Shown: positions 22,407-34,875 of the stretch, piece by piece
Layout: each line of letters starts with the position of its first letter
How positions within the stretch are numbered: position 1 is the stretch's first letter
Source of the DNA: Coptis chinensis
Lineage: Eukaryota; Streptophyta; Magnoliopsida; Ranunculales; Ranunculaceae
DNA length: 64,000 bases
Reading direction: 5' to 3'
NCBI GenBank assembly: GCA_015680905.1
Contig: CM027377.1
Coordinates: forward strand, 26,436,501 to 26,500,500
The notes under the pieces: model-generated
Told to the model about the DNA's origin: nothing
Seen by the model: only the letters and a program-made list of their open reading frames with translations
Database searches by the model: none
Program-made: the position numbers and the translations under genes

Positions 22407-23690
22407 ATGGCCGACGATCCTCCACTCCACCGCCAGAGAAGCCCTCTCGACTTCTATATCGTGATTACATGAAGGACCTTCTTCCTCAGATCAAACTTGA
22501 GGACATTGTCGGTGATTTTCGTGATCCCACCAAACGTTTTCAGTTTGTTACCAATATATCATGGTTTGGAGCCATAATTTAAAACCGCATAATCATCTTC
22601 GTAGACTTCAACAAGTGGCAACAACATTTCATCATCCAGCCAATCTCTAAGGAACAACTCTTGCTTCGATCAAGTTTCCATTCACTTTAGCGGAAAAAGC
22701 GCCAATCCGGCTAGCGGGACAACAATCACAATCCATAGACACATGGAATAAACTAGTTCAAGCTTTTATGCTTCAGCTTTTACACTCGAAGAAAACAACC
22801 GAAATGCTTTAAAATTTAATTCTTCCGTCAAAATCCTCATGAATCCTTTATGGAAGCATGGAGTCGCTTTTATCGATCTTCATTAGGAATGTCCTCACCA
22901 CCAACTAGAAAAAGTCTGTCCTTGTTCGCTCATTCTTTAATGGTCTCATTCGATCATCAAAAAGAAACTCTTGATATAATGAACGGAGGTTGCTTCATGG
23001 ACAAAGGAGCTACTAAAGCTTATACTTTTCTTGAAAACAAGTTAAAAAAGGTACACACCGGGGTAACACCGAGCCGCCTAGATCATCAAAGGATATCGTT
23101 AAAAGCCACATCTATTTTTGAGGTAAAACCCGATCCCGAAATAAAAAATTTGATAGAATCCCTAACTAAAAAGTAGATGCCCTTGCAGTTCAAGTAAACG
23201 ATCAACTACCAAAACTACCATGAACGTTGACACCGCCTTGGTCCTTTGTCTTAGTCCCCGATCATCCCGATGCATATTGTCCCTTGTTATATGTTTCCCC
23301 TACTCAACAAGCGGAGGAGGCATGTGCATTCAACATTCCCAATGCACCGTGGAGACAACATCCGAATTTCGCCAAGGCCAAAATAACCAACAAATGGGGG
23401 CTCCTCCCCGGTTTCGCTTAATCAACCCGTTTCTACCTACCAATAATTTTATTCCATACCGCCAAGGAAATAATCAACAATACCAACAAGGTCAATTTCA
23501 AAATAATTTAATGCTAATTATCGGACCAACCGCAGCCTTGTTCCATTTTAATCCAAATCCCAACTATAATCAACAACTTCTAAGCAATAATCGAGAACTA
23601 CTAATTGCTGTAACAACTGCGCCAACCATTACAGATAGGACAAATGAGACTTTCCCCGCTTACATGAACCAACGCCTCAAATTTTAACGC
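22407..23690 (+). pseudogene. Athila-like gag of element 3
   Basis: ATG at 22407 gives MADDPPLHRQRSPLDFY. Frameshifted pieces follow: TIKFPFTLAEKAPIRLAGQQ and SIDTWNKLVQAFM (about 22665-22770), FMEAWSRFYR (22850), ETLDIMNGGCFMDKGATKAY (22953-23020), PWRQHPNF (about 23348) and a Gln/Asn-rich tail (NQQYQQGQFQNN at about 23475). The pattern 'FPF.L...A..WL', 'W..L...F', 'F.EAW.RF', 'G....G' is the retrotransposon gag domain that forms the virus-like particle. No CCHC zinc knuckle is seen, as in other Athila gag proteins. Three or more frame changes are needed to read through. Confidence 0.75.
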
Positions 23691-23883
23691 CTATCCAACA
23701 ATCACTTCAGAAGGCGCGAAAAGAAAAGAGTCGAAGGCGTTTTCCTGCACAAGCCTTCCAAACCCTAAACCAGCAAACACGACCTTTGAACTCAATTAAT
23801 GCCCTCGGTACAAAGCACCCCACCCAAGGTGAGGTCCATGCAATCACGACTTTACGATCTGGAAAACTGTCGACAATCGATAC

Positions 23884-24282
23884 GTGATGCCAGATGATCA
23901 ACCAAAAGAACAAGAGGGTTCCAAGGAATCTATTTCTAAGAATGAACCTATGGAAGATTCCCCAGATTCAACAGAGTCAACACCTCCGAATGTAGGAACC
24001 AAGCAAGTAGACCCTTTTGCCAAATTCCGCCCTAAGGCACTGTTTCCTGCACGCTTGGCAAAGAATAAACCTGATGACAATTTTGCTGAAATTCGAGAGA
24101 CTTTTCAAAATTTAACAATAAACTTACCTTTTCTCGATGCCTTAAAATTATTACCAAAACATGCAAAATTTCGAAAAGATATGTGCACCACAAAAGAAGA
24201 ACTAACGTTCTCAACAAGCGTTCCTCATGAACAGTTTCCATTACCAACACAATGGTATAGTAAAATACAAGGACCCCGGTAG
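23884..24282 (+). pseudogene. gag-protease spacer of element 3
   Basis: A 132-codon open stretch, acidic and Ser/Pro-rich at first (QPKEQEGSKESISKNEPMED), then conserved FAEIRETFQNLTINLPFLDA and FRKDMCTTKEEL. The second half is found again in element 1 (15990-15840) and element 2 (about 49800-49930), so it is an element-wide conserved linker before the protease. Confidence 0.7.
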
Positions 24283-24324
24283 ACCAATCGGTTCCATGCA
24301 CCTTAGGTGACAAATACACTACAC

Positions 24325-24655
24325 GCTTCTACTAGACCTAGGAGCTAGTGTGAACTTACTTCCATATTATTTATTTAAACAACTAGGTCTTCATGAACTT
24401 AAACCTACCACCATGACTCTACAGTTAGCAGATCGTTCCATAAAGTATCCAAAAGGAATTGTGGAAAACGTCCTTGTAAAAGTCCAAGATTTCTTCTATC
24501 CTGTAGACTTTGTTATTTTGGATACAGAAGTTGCATGTGATTCCATTCCAATCATCTTAGGACGTCCGTTCCTCGCCACTGCTAATGCTCTTATTAACCG
24601 CCGAGATGGTTCCATGACCATGTCCTTCGAAATCTTTCGGTCGAGGTGAATGTGT
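24325..24655 (+). pseudogene. retropepsin-like protease of element 3
   Basis: Reads LDLGASVNLLPYYLFKQLGL at 24332-24390, then TMTLQLADRSIKYPKGIVEN, FYPVDFVILD and the second conserved block IILGRPFLATANALINRRDG. DLGAS in place of DTGAS is common in Athila-like proteases. The ILGRPFLATA block is the flap-distal ILG motif of retropepsins. This domain is open over its whole length. It would process the gag-pol polyprotein. Confidence 0.85.
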
Positions 24656-25099
24656 TCAAGTTGATGAAACAACTTCCCAGAGCCCGACATTAATGGTGAG
24701 GTTAACAGTGGTTGACAAAGATTCGCAAAGAGTATTTTACAAACTCTTTTCCGAAGATGAAGTGTACCAATTTCTTTCCTTTAGCTTAATTCGAAGTTTG
24801 AGGACGATGATTATACACAAGAAGTAAATGAGTTATTAGAGTCAGTACCATTATTTGACCCTACAACAGTGATGTCAAGTAACTTGGATGATCATCAATC
24901 TGTTTACTACATGGATGATGACCTTCCTCAAGAATCTTTAATACCCACCCGCCACCCCCCTGAATTAAAACCACTTCCTTCGAATTAAAATACGCATTGC
25001 CTTTGATGATGATGGTCGCCACCCGCTTATTATTTCTTCACAATTAACCGACGATCGAAGCTCGCTTAATTAATGTCATTCAACAACATCGCTCGCTAT

Positions 25100-25850
25100 T
25101 GGATGGTCCCTAGATGACATTAAAGGCATTGAACCTAATGTGTGCACCCATCGTGATACACCTAGAAGAAAATGCAAAGACGCCGCAAGGAACCACAAAT
25201 ACGCTAAAACCCTACCATGAAAGATGGTCCGAGAGGAAGTGTTAAAATTACTAGATGCTGGTATTATTTACCCTATCTCTCGATAGTGTTTGGGTGAGTC
25301 CCAGACACGTAGTTCCAAAGAAATCTGGCATTACAGCTTGTGCGAAATGATAAAGATGAATGCATTTCCGCCAGATCCCAAAGAAATGGCTTAATATGCA
25401 TTGACTATCGCAAACTTAATGCCGCCACCGTAAAGATCACTTTCCACTTCCATTCATCGATCGATGCTCGAACGCTTAGCCGGTCATGCCTATTATCGCT
25501 TTCTTGATGGTTATTCCCGTTATTTTCAGATAGTCATAGACCCCGCCGATCAAGAAAAGACAACGCTCACCGGCCCATTTGGTACATTTGCATATAGATC
25601 TAATGCCTTTTGGCCTTTGCAATGCACCCGTACTTTCCAACGCGATGCTTCATATTTTCAGTGATATGGTTGAACGGTTTATGGAGGTATTCATGGACGA
25701 CTTCTCAATTTATGGAGATTCTTTCGATAGTCGTTTATCAAATCTTGAAAAGTATTTACACGCCAGGAAGAGAAAAACCTTGTTCTTAATTGGGAAAAAT
25801 GTCATTTCATGGTTACTAAAGGAATAGTTTTAGGACATATCGCTTCAAAG
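25100..25850 (+). pseudogene. gypsy reverse transcriptase of element 3
   Basis: Frameshifted but clear: VVPKKSGIT (25310), CIDYRKLN (25395), then an open stretch MLERLAGHAYYRFLDGYSRY, IVIDPADQEKTTLTGPFGTF (25464-25600), MPFGLCNAP (25603), MLHIFSDMVERFMEVFMDDF (25645-25704) and SIYGDSFD. The catalytic FMDD box is at about 25690-25701. RT copies the element RNA into DNA. At least four frame changes disrupt the domain. Confidence 0.85.
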
Positions 25851-26089
25851 GACGGAATTGAAGTTTCCACAAAGCTAAGATAGAAAAAATTGCTACACTT
25901 CCTATACCAAAACAGTTCGAGACATTCGCAAGATTCTTAGGACACGCAGGTTTCTATAGAGATTTATTCAAGATTTCAAAGGTTGCTAGACCTTTAACTA
26001 ATCTCCGCTTAAAGATGCCGCTTTTGATTTCAGTTTCAGTTGCAAACAAGCCTTTTGAGGTATTAAAACCACATTAACTACCGCTCCCA

Positions 26090-26480
26090 TAATTCAACCA
26101 CCGATTGGTCTAAACCTTTTGAATTAATGTGTGACGACGAGTTTAACTATGCTATTGAGTCGCATCAGGGCAACGCCGGTGAAGATAAGCCGGTTGTCAT
26201 TTACTATGCGAGTAAAACCCTTTAATGAAGCTCAATCTAAACTATACCACCACCGAGAAAGAGTTTTCGCCCGTTGTATACGCGCTAGATAAGTTTCATC
26301 CTTACCTAGTGGGTTCTCCAACTATTGTCTACATCGACCATGCGCGCACTTCGCTATCTATTAGCTTAAAAAAGATGCAAAACAAAGGTTGATCCGATGG
26401 ATTCTCCTTTGCAAGAGTTTACTCTCAAATTAGAGATAAAAAGGTAGCTTAAAATGTGGTTGCGCACCATTTATCAAGAC
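26090..26480 (+). pseudogene. RNase H of element 3
   Basis: Fragments: KPFELMCDDEFNYAIE (26118), DKPVVIYYASKTL (26188-26225), YTTTEKEF then VVYALDKFHPYLVGS (26240-26315), IYIDHA-like sequence (26330) and VVAHHLSRLVADVD (26456). YYASKTL..A..NYTTTEKE is the hallmark of gypsy RNase H, which removes the RNA template strand. Frameshifts occur at about 26225, 26265 and 26340. Confidence 0.8.
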
Positions 26481-26639
26481 TTGTCGCTGATGTTGATATC
26501 GATAATCGAACCTATCTCGTGATTCCTTTCCGTGATGAACACTTGTACTTTATTTTTTCGGCCCCTTGGTACGCCGACATAGTAAATTACTTAGTTACCG
26601 AGGAAGTTCCTTTATCTTGGTCTCAGAATGACCGAAAAA

Positions 26640-27730
26640 GTTTTTATCCATCGCGGAAATTCTATTTCGGGATGATCCCTACCTCTTCAAGTATTGTTCG
26701 CACTAAACTAATCCGCCGTTGCAGATTCCCGACCGGGAACACAACGATGTGTTATCCTTCCGCCATGAACAATCTTGTGGTGGTCATTTTAGTGGTAAGA
26801 AAACTGCGCCAAGGTTCTACAATGTGGTTTTTATTGGCCAACACCGTTTAGAGATGCACATGAGCATTGCAAAGCATGCAATCGCGCCAAGAATTAGGTC
26901 GCATTACTCAACGTAATATGATGCCCTTAAATCCCATTCTAATTGTGGAAATCTTTGATGTATGAGGCATCGACTTCATGGGTCCATTTCCAAATTCTCA
27001 TGGCTTCCTATACATACTTGTAGCAGTTGACTATGTGTCAAAATGGATTGAGGCATTGGCATGTCGCGGCTAACGATCATAAAACGGTCGCTTTGTTTGT
27101 AAAGAAAATATTTTTCTCGATTTGGTGTTCCAAAAGCTATAATTAGTGACGGGAAAACATTTCGCAATAAAATTTTTGAATCATTAGTAAAGAAATATGG
27201 AGTCACGACAAAGTGGCAACTCCAGATCATCCTCAAACCAAGTGGTCAAGTAGAAGTCTCTAATCGAGAAATAAAATCCATTTTGAAAAAACCGCCAATC
27301 CATCTAGGAAAGATCGGGTTCTACGATTATCCGATGCCTTGTGGGCATACTGTAATGCCTTTTAAGACACCTATGTGGATGTCTCCGTGACGCTTCGCTT
27401 TTGAAAACCTTGTCATCTGCGGTTGAACTTGAGCACCGCGGCTCTATGGGCCATCAAAAGCCTCAATTATAACACTAACATGGCGGGCTAAAAAGAAAAT
27501 TGCGCTTAAATGAGCTTGAGGAAATTCGGAGTGATGCCTATGATCTCAAATCCTATAAAGCCAACATGAAAAGAGTGCATGACAAGCACATATTACTTAA
27601 AAGAGTTCAAAGTCGGTCAAAAAGTTTTGATGTACAACTCAAGATTACACATTTTCCGTGAAAATTAAAAACTCGATGGTCCGGGTCCTTTCATCGTTTC
27701 TCTCTGCCACCCCCCCTTGGGGCTATCTCT
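26640..27730 (+). pseudogene. integrase of element 3
   Basis: The N-terminal zinc-binding region includes HEQSCGGHFSGKKTAPRFYN (about 26766-26825). The core contains [14 protein letters not shown] (about 26968), [11 protein letters not shown] (27025), IISDGKTFRNK (about 27140; usually SDGGTHF) and [13 protein letters not shown] (27246), giving the D, D and E residues. The C-terminal part has KFKVGQKVLMYNS-like sequence (27600) and KLDGPGPF (27670). Integrase inserts the DNA copy into the genome. Frameshifts separate nearly all of these blocks. Confidence 0.8.
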
Positions 27731-29354
27731 CAGAAAAACGTAAAATGATGGTAGTGAATTCCAAGTAAATGGCCACGCTTTAAACATTATCATGAGTTGC
27801 GCTTTCCAGATGTCGAAGAGACTCTTCTCAATGATCCAAATTTTACAATGACTAATAGATTCACGGGTGTACTTCTTTTCCATAAATTTAAACAGAAAAG
27901 TATGCCATTAGGGTAGCCGGACCTCTTCTATTTTCTTTCTAAAATTCCTTAGAGTGTGTGGTTGCAAGCTCCGGAACCTTAGTCCACTTAAAACTCTACT
28001 TTAATCGAAAGTATAAATGTCTTCTCGATAATCGAGCAATCTTGCCTCCGTGAAAACAATGGGTACCAAAAATTTCAACTCCTTCTTTCTCCTCCCTTTT
28101 CTATTCTCTTCCTCGCTAACTCCAACTCATCATTTGGTCCAAATCTCACCCATCTCGAATTGGTAATGGTCGAGTACTTTTGCGAAAAGTTTATTTGAGT
28201 TTAAAAAGGATGGGGTGGTGTATGAACCGGCCAAACTCTTTTCTCGTCTGTGTCTTGATCTTTTATCCGAGATGAGCGGTATAAAATATATTATTGTCCG
28301 ACACCAATACTCAACATGATAAACTTCGCCTGCCGTCCCGCTGTTCCCCATTGTGTTGGGATTCGCCTTGAGAATCTGATGTTAAAAGACTCACATTCGC
28401 CTTGAGGATCCGACGTTAAAAGACTCACTTTCGCCTTCGGAGGATCCGACGTTAAAAGACTCAACATGTATATACTCGTTTTGTTTTATTAGCACCCAAA
28501 GATGGTGCCCAAAGAGAGTCGCGGATATGCACCATCGGACATTTCCTAGTTCAGACGGGCAATGGATTCCCCTGTGCCAACCCCGCTCAGTTTTTTCTAT
28601 GTGACTGTTTCGGGCGGTTTGAGGCTATACCATATGTACTAAGGGTAATATTATTATTAGACCATTGCACATTGGTCAAGGATGGTACCGCCCTAAACCC
28701 TAGGCCCCCAAAACATAAAGGATAAGCCACAACTCGGGTCGGATTGGGTTCGCCCTGAGCCGCACATGAAAGTTGCCCGAAAGTTAAGCTGTTTGTGATG
28801 TGTTGTTTTATTTGGATTTCCGGTGTTGTTGACACGCTCTTTCTCGAATTTGTACATTTGTATATAAAGGATAAATAAATAAAACCAAAGTTTGGAAAAA
28901 AAAAAAAAAAAAAAAAAAATTGATGTTTGAATGTGATTTTTCATATTCTAGTGGATGGCATTTTTAATAATCGATCATTTCGATATCTCATCCGTTAAAT
29001 TCGAGTTGAAACGAATCGAATTTCCACGCTTGAAATTTCGAACTTTTCGACATAAGAGGAATTTCTGTAATTCATTTGTACTTGGGCCAAAATTTTGACC
29101 GACCCAAAACCCAAGATCCGGTATAAAGCCCACGCGCCGGGCACCCACGCTGGCCACCCCTCACTTCTTCTTCCACAAAAACGGATCTTGGTCCCTCACC
29201 ATCCATCCATAGGCTGCATACCGATACCAGTTGAAGTGAATTCGACCACAAGAGACGTGGGCCAAACTCCACCAACCTCAACCCCTTCCTCCAAAGACCA
29301 CCTCCTCCACCTCCTCTTGCTATTTGCACCATAAAATTTAAATTATACTGTGCT
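27731..29354 (+). other. post-pol spacer of element 3
   Basis: No gene supported. It holds a three-copy 34-bp repeat (28361-28463), a 24-base A run (28896-28919) and a block (about 28945-29060) that is reverse-complement related to the GAGATATGGAAATGATC region following pol in elements 1 and 2. The Pro/His-rich frame at 29095-29334 is of low complexity. Confidence 0.5.
28361..28463 (+). repeat. 34-bp tandem repeat, three copies
   Basis: Units start at 28361, 28395 and 28429 with TTCGCCTT and contain GGATCCGACGTTAAAAGACT. The first unit is the most diverged (AGAATCTGATG). Confidence 0.85.
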
Positions 29355-30318
29355 ATGGCAGCACGAAGACAAATTACAGTCGAGAGAAATTTCACAAATC
29401 TCTATAATTCCGGATGTTTCACCCATTTTTGATGAGGAAATTGAAAGTAGAGAGTGGGAATATCTATTGCATCAAATCCCAGCTCAATATTCAAGAATTG
29501 GTGTTGAAATTTTATAATAATGGAGGTTTCCGGGTGACTTAATTTTGATTACGGCGGATGGGATGGAACGCGGAACTCACGCCTGGAGTTGATTTCGAAT
29601 ACCGCAGATTCCGATTAACTCGATAGCCCGACCTCGTTATTGTCGAGTATCCGACCACGAGGGATTTGATGTTTGACACGCTTCTCGAGGGGAGTACAAC
29701 ATCGGCTCGAATCTGCGCGGTACCAAAGATTCGCCGACGTGAACCAATTAGCCGCCACTCAATGGTTGGCGACAACGCCATTGGAACTTCAAAGACGCCC
29801 CGACGCGGAACAAGACTTTCTTGCACCTACCGTGGATCCTACAGAGAGGAAGCACACTTTCTCAGATGGTCCACTTCCTCGGGCCATATTCTTACGACCA
29901 TCGTCAAATAGGGTCTCCTCTTGTCAGACTTGTTACTTACCTTATGCTTAACTTAGTGGTTCCAGTCTGCGCTACTCTTTTCATTGAAACAAGGTCTTTC
30001 GAGAATTTTGGAATTTTGAGACTTGTGTTTTAGACCATCGGGACCCAAGAGCTAGAGATGACATTGAGCATGATAACGTACCTCCTCCTCCGCCTTCACC
30101 ACCAGACTGTTTTAATGAAGATACCATGCGCCGAATCAATACTCCTATGGATGCCTTGAGGAACATGAATTCTAGTATGCGCAGGATGTTTCTTCGCCAG
30201 GAAGAGATGATTACTTCCCAGAATGAATTCCCAACAAGAAATGAGAAATCGCCAAGGCCAATTCCAGAGAATGATGATGGCTAATCAGCAGCAATTCCAA
30301 GATCGGGCTTTGTTATAG
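29355..30318 (+). pseudogene. post-pol ORF A of element 3
   Basis: ATG at 29355 opens MAARRQITVERNFTNLYNSG. After a frameshift it reads FDEEIESREWEYLLHQIPA, QYSRIGVEIL, later QRFADVNQLAATQWL, and ends MRRMFLRQEEMITSQNEF-like sequence and NQQQFQDRALL with a TAG stop at 30316. The order 'FDEEI....W..LL.....YSR..V' is shared with ORF B and, more weakly, ORF C, suggesting relatives of one domain. It occupies the place of the Athila env-like ORF, but I see no membrane segment. The C-terminal Gln-rich stretch may form a coiled coil. Function is unknown. Confidence 0.5.
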
Positions 30319-31630
30319 CCTATAGGCCACATTCCCGCCAAATAACTCAAATTAAGTTCGCCGTGGGTCAAGACGAGAAACCCGGGTTCATCTTCTCGCT
30401 AACCCGAGGATTCCCAAGAGTCGCTTTATTTTCTTTGGTTTAAAATGACTATGTCATTTATTTCCCTAATGCATTGCATTTTTATTTTTAGTGCTAAATT
30501 ATTATATATCGGTTGATTTCTCATAATTTTGTATCTCCGCACGGTTTAAATGAGAAATTATTTATGTTATGCTTAATATAGTACTTTCAAAAATATGAGT
30601 TTGCACCTTGATTCATTGGGCCTACTCTCACAAGCCCAACGGTCGAGAACCCAACGGATCGATCCAAACGGTCACATGCCCAACGGTCGTAAAACCAAGT
30701 TATAAATACAACTCTCCTTTCCTCTTTCACTCATTCCCTTCTCTCAATCTTCACAACTTCTTCTTCACAAATTTTCAATTTCTTGACAATAATGAATAAA
30801 CTAGAGCGATGGAAAAAGGAGCAACGCGAATGGGCTATCACATTAATCGTGATAACAGTTGTTTATCATTATTCTCTTGTCACTATGCATAACTTGATCC
30901 GTAACATCTAGATCTATGTAACCCTCCCTTTTTCTCGTTTTTTTCATTTTGTATATTAGTATGGTGTGTTAAATAATTCTCACACATTTGTATCGGTTAC
31001 GATGATTAAATGGAGAAGTTCCGTATTAATTAGTTGTGTATATTAGTTGTTTTTTCCTCTCTAATAAATATATATATATAATAAAAATAAAATAATAAAT
31101 AAAATAATAAATAAAATAATAAATAAAATAATAAATAATAAAAAAATAAAAAATAAAATATATATATATAAATAAAAAATAAAAAATAATAAAAAATAAT
31201 AATAAGTAATAAACAAACCATAACAAAGAAAGGTCATCCAGAACTCACCGAAATAATTAATGGATACACATAGTGTTCAGAGAAAATCGCGCACGCTACA
31301 AGGTACACATAACACTTGTCACACATGCAGCTCGGTTATTCTATCCATATTGTATTACTGAGTTATGATCATCATTTCTGAAATTACGTGTAAGTTTAAC
31401 TACCCTGTGAAACTTTCCTCCGTATTTTCTAAACATTAAACCATCTCATTAATTGTATTTGGATATCTGACATGACAAAGACTTACTGTGGATCCCCTAT
31501 GATGCTGTTCATAATCACATGGGTCATTAAATACACTTGGACTCCAGATTGGTATAGCCTCATAGATTGCCTATAAATCTCTTTTTAAGCCATTCTTATT
31601 CATACAATTTTCACTATCCTTCCCTCAGCA
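30319..31630 (+). other. spacer between post-pol ORFs A and B, with AT-rich array
   Basis: No gene supported. About 31061-31213 is a simple array of AAATAAT/AATAAAT units bracketed by TATATATATA. A short CCCAACGGTC phrase recurs at about 30640-30690. Possible TATA-like sequences are present, but nothing decides a promoter. Confidence 0.5.
31061..31213. repeat. AT-rich (AAATAAT)n array
   Basis: Tandem ATAAATAAA and AATAATAAAT units between two TATATATATA tracts. The minus-strand frames across it (Phe/Tyr/Ile only) are translation of the simple repeat. Confidence 0.9.
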
Positions 31631-32671
31631 ATGGCTCAACCAAGAAAAATAACGGCAGAGAAAGACTACCTAAAAACTTTCGAAGAAGGCCGGTTTTCTC
31701 CTTATTTTGACACTGAAATCATACATTGAGGATGGACGCCTCTTCTATATCATTCAGCAGCTAGTTATTCCCGAGAATTGGTTTTGATGTTCTACCAATT
31801 TAGCGGTTATGAAGATGGAAAATTCTACTTCAATGCCTATGGACAACGATTGAATTGAATAAGGAAATGATCTCCGACATACTTCAAATCCCATTAAAAC
31901 CCAGAGTCCCTTTGTTCAAGAGTCATCATTCGATTCCGCAAAAAAAACTTTATCGCGAGCTATCAGATCTCATGGCGACGTCGAACATACACATCACATG
32001 GTTCTTCAACGCTCTTTGAAACAGAATCAACGGTTGTGCTCCAATCGGGTTAGGACATAATGTGGTAGGTACATCACACAATCTGAAGTCACAAAGCCTC
32101 AACTTCACCTACTTTGGATTTTGCAAACTCAAAGAGATGATTTTTGTCCGATCCAACACCTCCGCACGAATCACCAAGAAAACAAGAAGGTCGCTAGTTC
32201 TACCCACTTTGGTTACGCTAGATTATGATGCGTTAGGGTTATCCAATAATTTCTCCGAGACACCCCTTCAAAGAGCATATATAAAGGTACTTCAAACAGA
32301 CTACTCCGTTGGTTTTGGACCCCGATACTGGATAGATAAGCGAACACACCAAGCTCAAATTCTGACCATTTATTTGATGAAAATGCCATGTCAATATTAT
32401 TAATCCCATGGAAGGCATTAAACTTCTTCATCGGTTTGAGGGAACTACACGCCGTCGAATATCATCATCACAACTCTTCAGATTTCCAAGATCGCCAAGC
32501 AACGCATGATGTTGAACAGAGGAGATCTTGGAAAATCATTCTCAATTCTTGCAAAATCATGCTCTCCTAATGGAAAATCAAACTGTACTCTCCCACCAAG
32601 GGACATTCAGATGCAGCTTCGGCCAACAAATAGATGACCTAAACAAATGGTGCAAAATATGCATCTCCTAG
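31631..32671 (+). pseudogene. post-pol ORF B of element 3
   Basis: ATG at 31631 opens MAQPRKITAEKDYLKTFEEG, then RFSPYFDTEIIH, a stop, and GWTPLLYHSAASYSRELVLM plus FYQFSGYEDGKFYFNAYGQR. Further on are FGFCKLKEMIFVRSNTSA, TLVTLDYDALGL and QRAYIKVLQTDYSVGFGPRY. The frame giving LENHSQFLQNHALLMENQ closes at TAG 32669. The opening (ARRQITVERNF versus QPRKITAEKDY) and the FD.EI...W..LL....YSR block match ORF A. Relation to plant transposon-associated proteins with 'W..L......Y..LV..FY' is likely. No catalytic motif seen. Confidence 0.5.
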
Positions 32672-32925
32672 ATCAATATCGAATCCATGATATTACTAAG
32701 TCAATAAGTATATAATCATATATGTTATTACGCTTTTTCCCGTCATTACTATGTATTTTATCTTATCTTTTTGTTTTATTTTGTATGAAATGCTTAGTAG
32801 GATTGTCATCATTTCCGCCAGGACTAATATAATTTTAACATGTGCTGTGAGGGTGTATATTTTCTTACATACTCATTTTTCCATTCCGCCGATATCGTTA
32901 CTCCATTTCTTTTACTTCATCCACC

Positions 32926-33936
32926 ATGACATCTTCATCAAACATTGCATCTTCATCATCCATGGTACCTCCCCAAACTCATTCCCCGAAAGCAATCCTT
33001 TCAATCTATGATGGATTCCAATGCCTATGGCCATCTCTTCCATGATTACATCACAAACATTGGGTGGTCTTCCCTAATTCTTCAACCCCGCCAAACTTAT
33101 TCTCCTAGTTTGGCTGCATACTTTTATGCTAATATGGATGACACACCAAAGATTCAACCATGCGATGGTTTCTACTTAGACGGATTCACAATCCGAAGTT
33201 GGTGACACACCTCATATCTTTTTCTGAACAACAACTTGCTCTAACTTTGGACCTTCCATATCACTTAAACCCGCCAGATCTTGGCATTACATCTATTATA
33301 ATTTTACCATCTTTTTCAGTGGCAAGCATTTCGCGACTCTTATGGTGATGGTCTTGAGATCAAACGAGAAGGAGATGGCCATGTACCATGGCGCAACATC
33401 ACCATTCCATTAGCAAGCATGACCATAAACATGGGGACTGCAATGTTATTTGTACCTCGAACATTATGGGAGATTGGCATTTCTCTCGCCAATGAGGTCG
33501 CTTGCGGCGTCAGATTCAAAGTGCACTAGCTCGTGGTCATGCTTTATTTAACATTTTAGGTTGTGTTGTCTCCAAAACCAAACGAGCTCTCGACTTTTCA
33601 GGATAAGTATATACTTTTTACCACCGCCATTTAATCATGAAGACACATTTCCCACGGTTTGCAGCTACTTTTCATGATCGGGTCAAGGTGGATTCCATGT
33701 GCCCAAAGAAATAGAATCATTCGCTCATTAAGGTTTTCATTAATGGAAGGCCCCCCCGCCGACACCGAGGCATGTTCGATGTTACCCAAAGGACTAAAAA
33801 GATGAAGACCAATTTGAGGGAATCCGGAGACAAAGAATGGGCAGAAATTTGGCAGACTATTATCTATTGGCGCGATGCTAAGGAAATGCATTTCCTTAAA
33901 GAGGACGCCAGACCTTCACGTCCTGCTGGATGGTAA
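32926..33936 (+). pseudogene. post-pol ORF C of element 3
   Basis: ATG at 32926 opens MTSSSNIASSSSMVPPQTHS. A frame change gives YGHLFHDYITNIGWSSLILQ, PRQTYSPSLAAYFYANMDD and FYLDGFTIRSW, which parallels the W..L......YS..L...FY block of ORFs A and B. Later pieces are YGDGLEIKREGDGHVPWRNI, MLFVPRTLWEIGISLANEVA and, at the end, DARPSRPAGW before TAA at 33934. It lies 0.25 kb after ORF B. Function is unknown. Confidence 0.45.
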
Positions 33937-34875
33937 ACTTGAGTTTGCCATTGTATATATATCTAGCTAATCCTTTTGTTTGGTGTGCTATTGTTTTTCA
34001 TGTTTCGTATGATGTGGTTTATTATATCGTGTGCTATGTTTAGTGTGCTATTGAACATTTTCTTGTTCTTTCTGAATAATATATTATGATCTCCAACCCT
34101 CTGCTCCAAAAGCAATCTAGCCCTAATTTTGCTCACGGTTCTCCTCGTACTTTCTCTCTTTAATTATTGATCCTTCGAGGACTAAGCATCATTCTGTTTG
34201 GGGGTGCTTTAAACCTATAGCAAAAATTAGGCATCTTGTAGCCTATATATAGTTTTTATTTTCATATTAATAATTGTACTTAGTGACAAAGTCTTGTTTC
34301 CTTTTCAATGATGAAAATTGTCTAGAAATCTCACATTAGTATCCGAATTAGGATTTGTTTTTAAGAAACTTTAGATAATACATGCGTACGCAATAGTTTA
34401 TACATCTTTTCATGAATATTCATGTAATCGAGTATCATTGATTGTACATAGCAAGAAGTTTTCGAACCAACGGTTAGTTACTTAAACTATAAATCCCTGT
34501 GGAGAATCTAACCAAAAGCCTTGATATGAGTGATTTGTGTGTGATGACACAGAGGAGTAGTTTTTCCGATTAGAGGAAATTATGCATCTACTTACTTGAT
34601 CACCACACGAACCCTAGGCGAGAATTTAGGCCTTCTTTGGATCGACATAGCTAAAAATTCTTACCTGTTACAAATATTACCGCTTAGTCACTCCTAATGA
34701 ACCTTTCATCAAACCTTTCACTTTCACCACAAAAATTCATTACCCATCTATTAAACCAAATAAAAGAACCTACCTAAGTGATGAGTATGAGAAATATGAT
34801 GAAATGTGGAAGAATAAAGAGAAAGACTTGTCCTAAATATAAGTGGGTTACTTGCTTCAAGAAAGGAAAATAGAA

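Noticed and set aside
28896-28919. Poly-A tail of a processed pseudogene or LINE
   Set aside because: It lies inside element 3 between pol and post-pol ORFs, with no target-site duplication and no upstream LINE ORF.
31026-31226. Membrane-like minus-strand ORFs rich in Phe, Tyr and Ile
   Set aside because: They are translation of an AT-rich simple repeat and have no other support.
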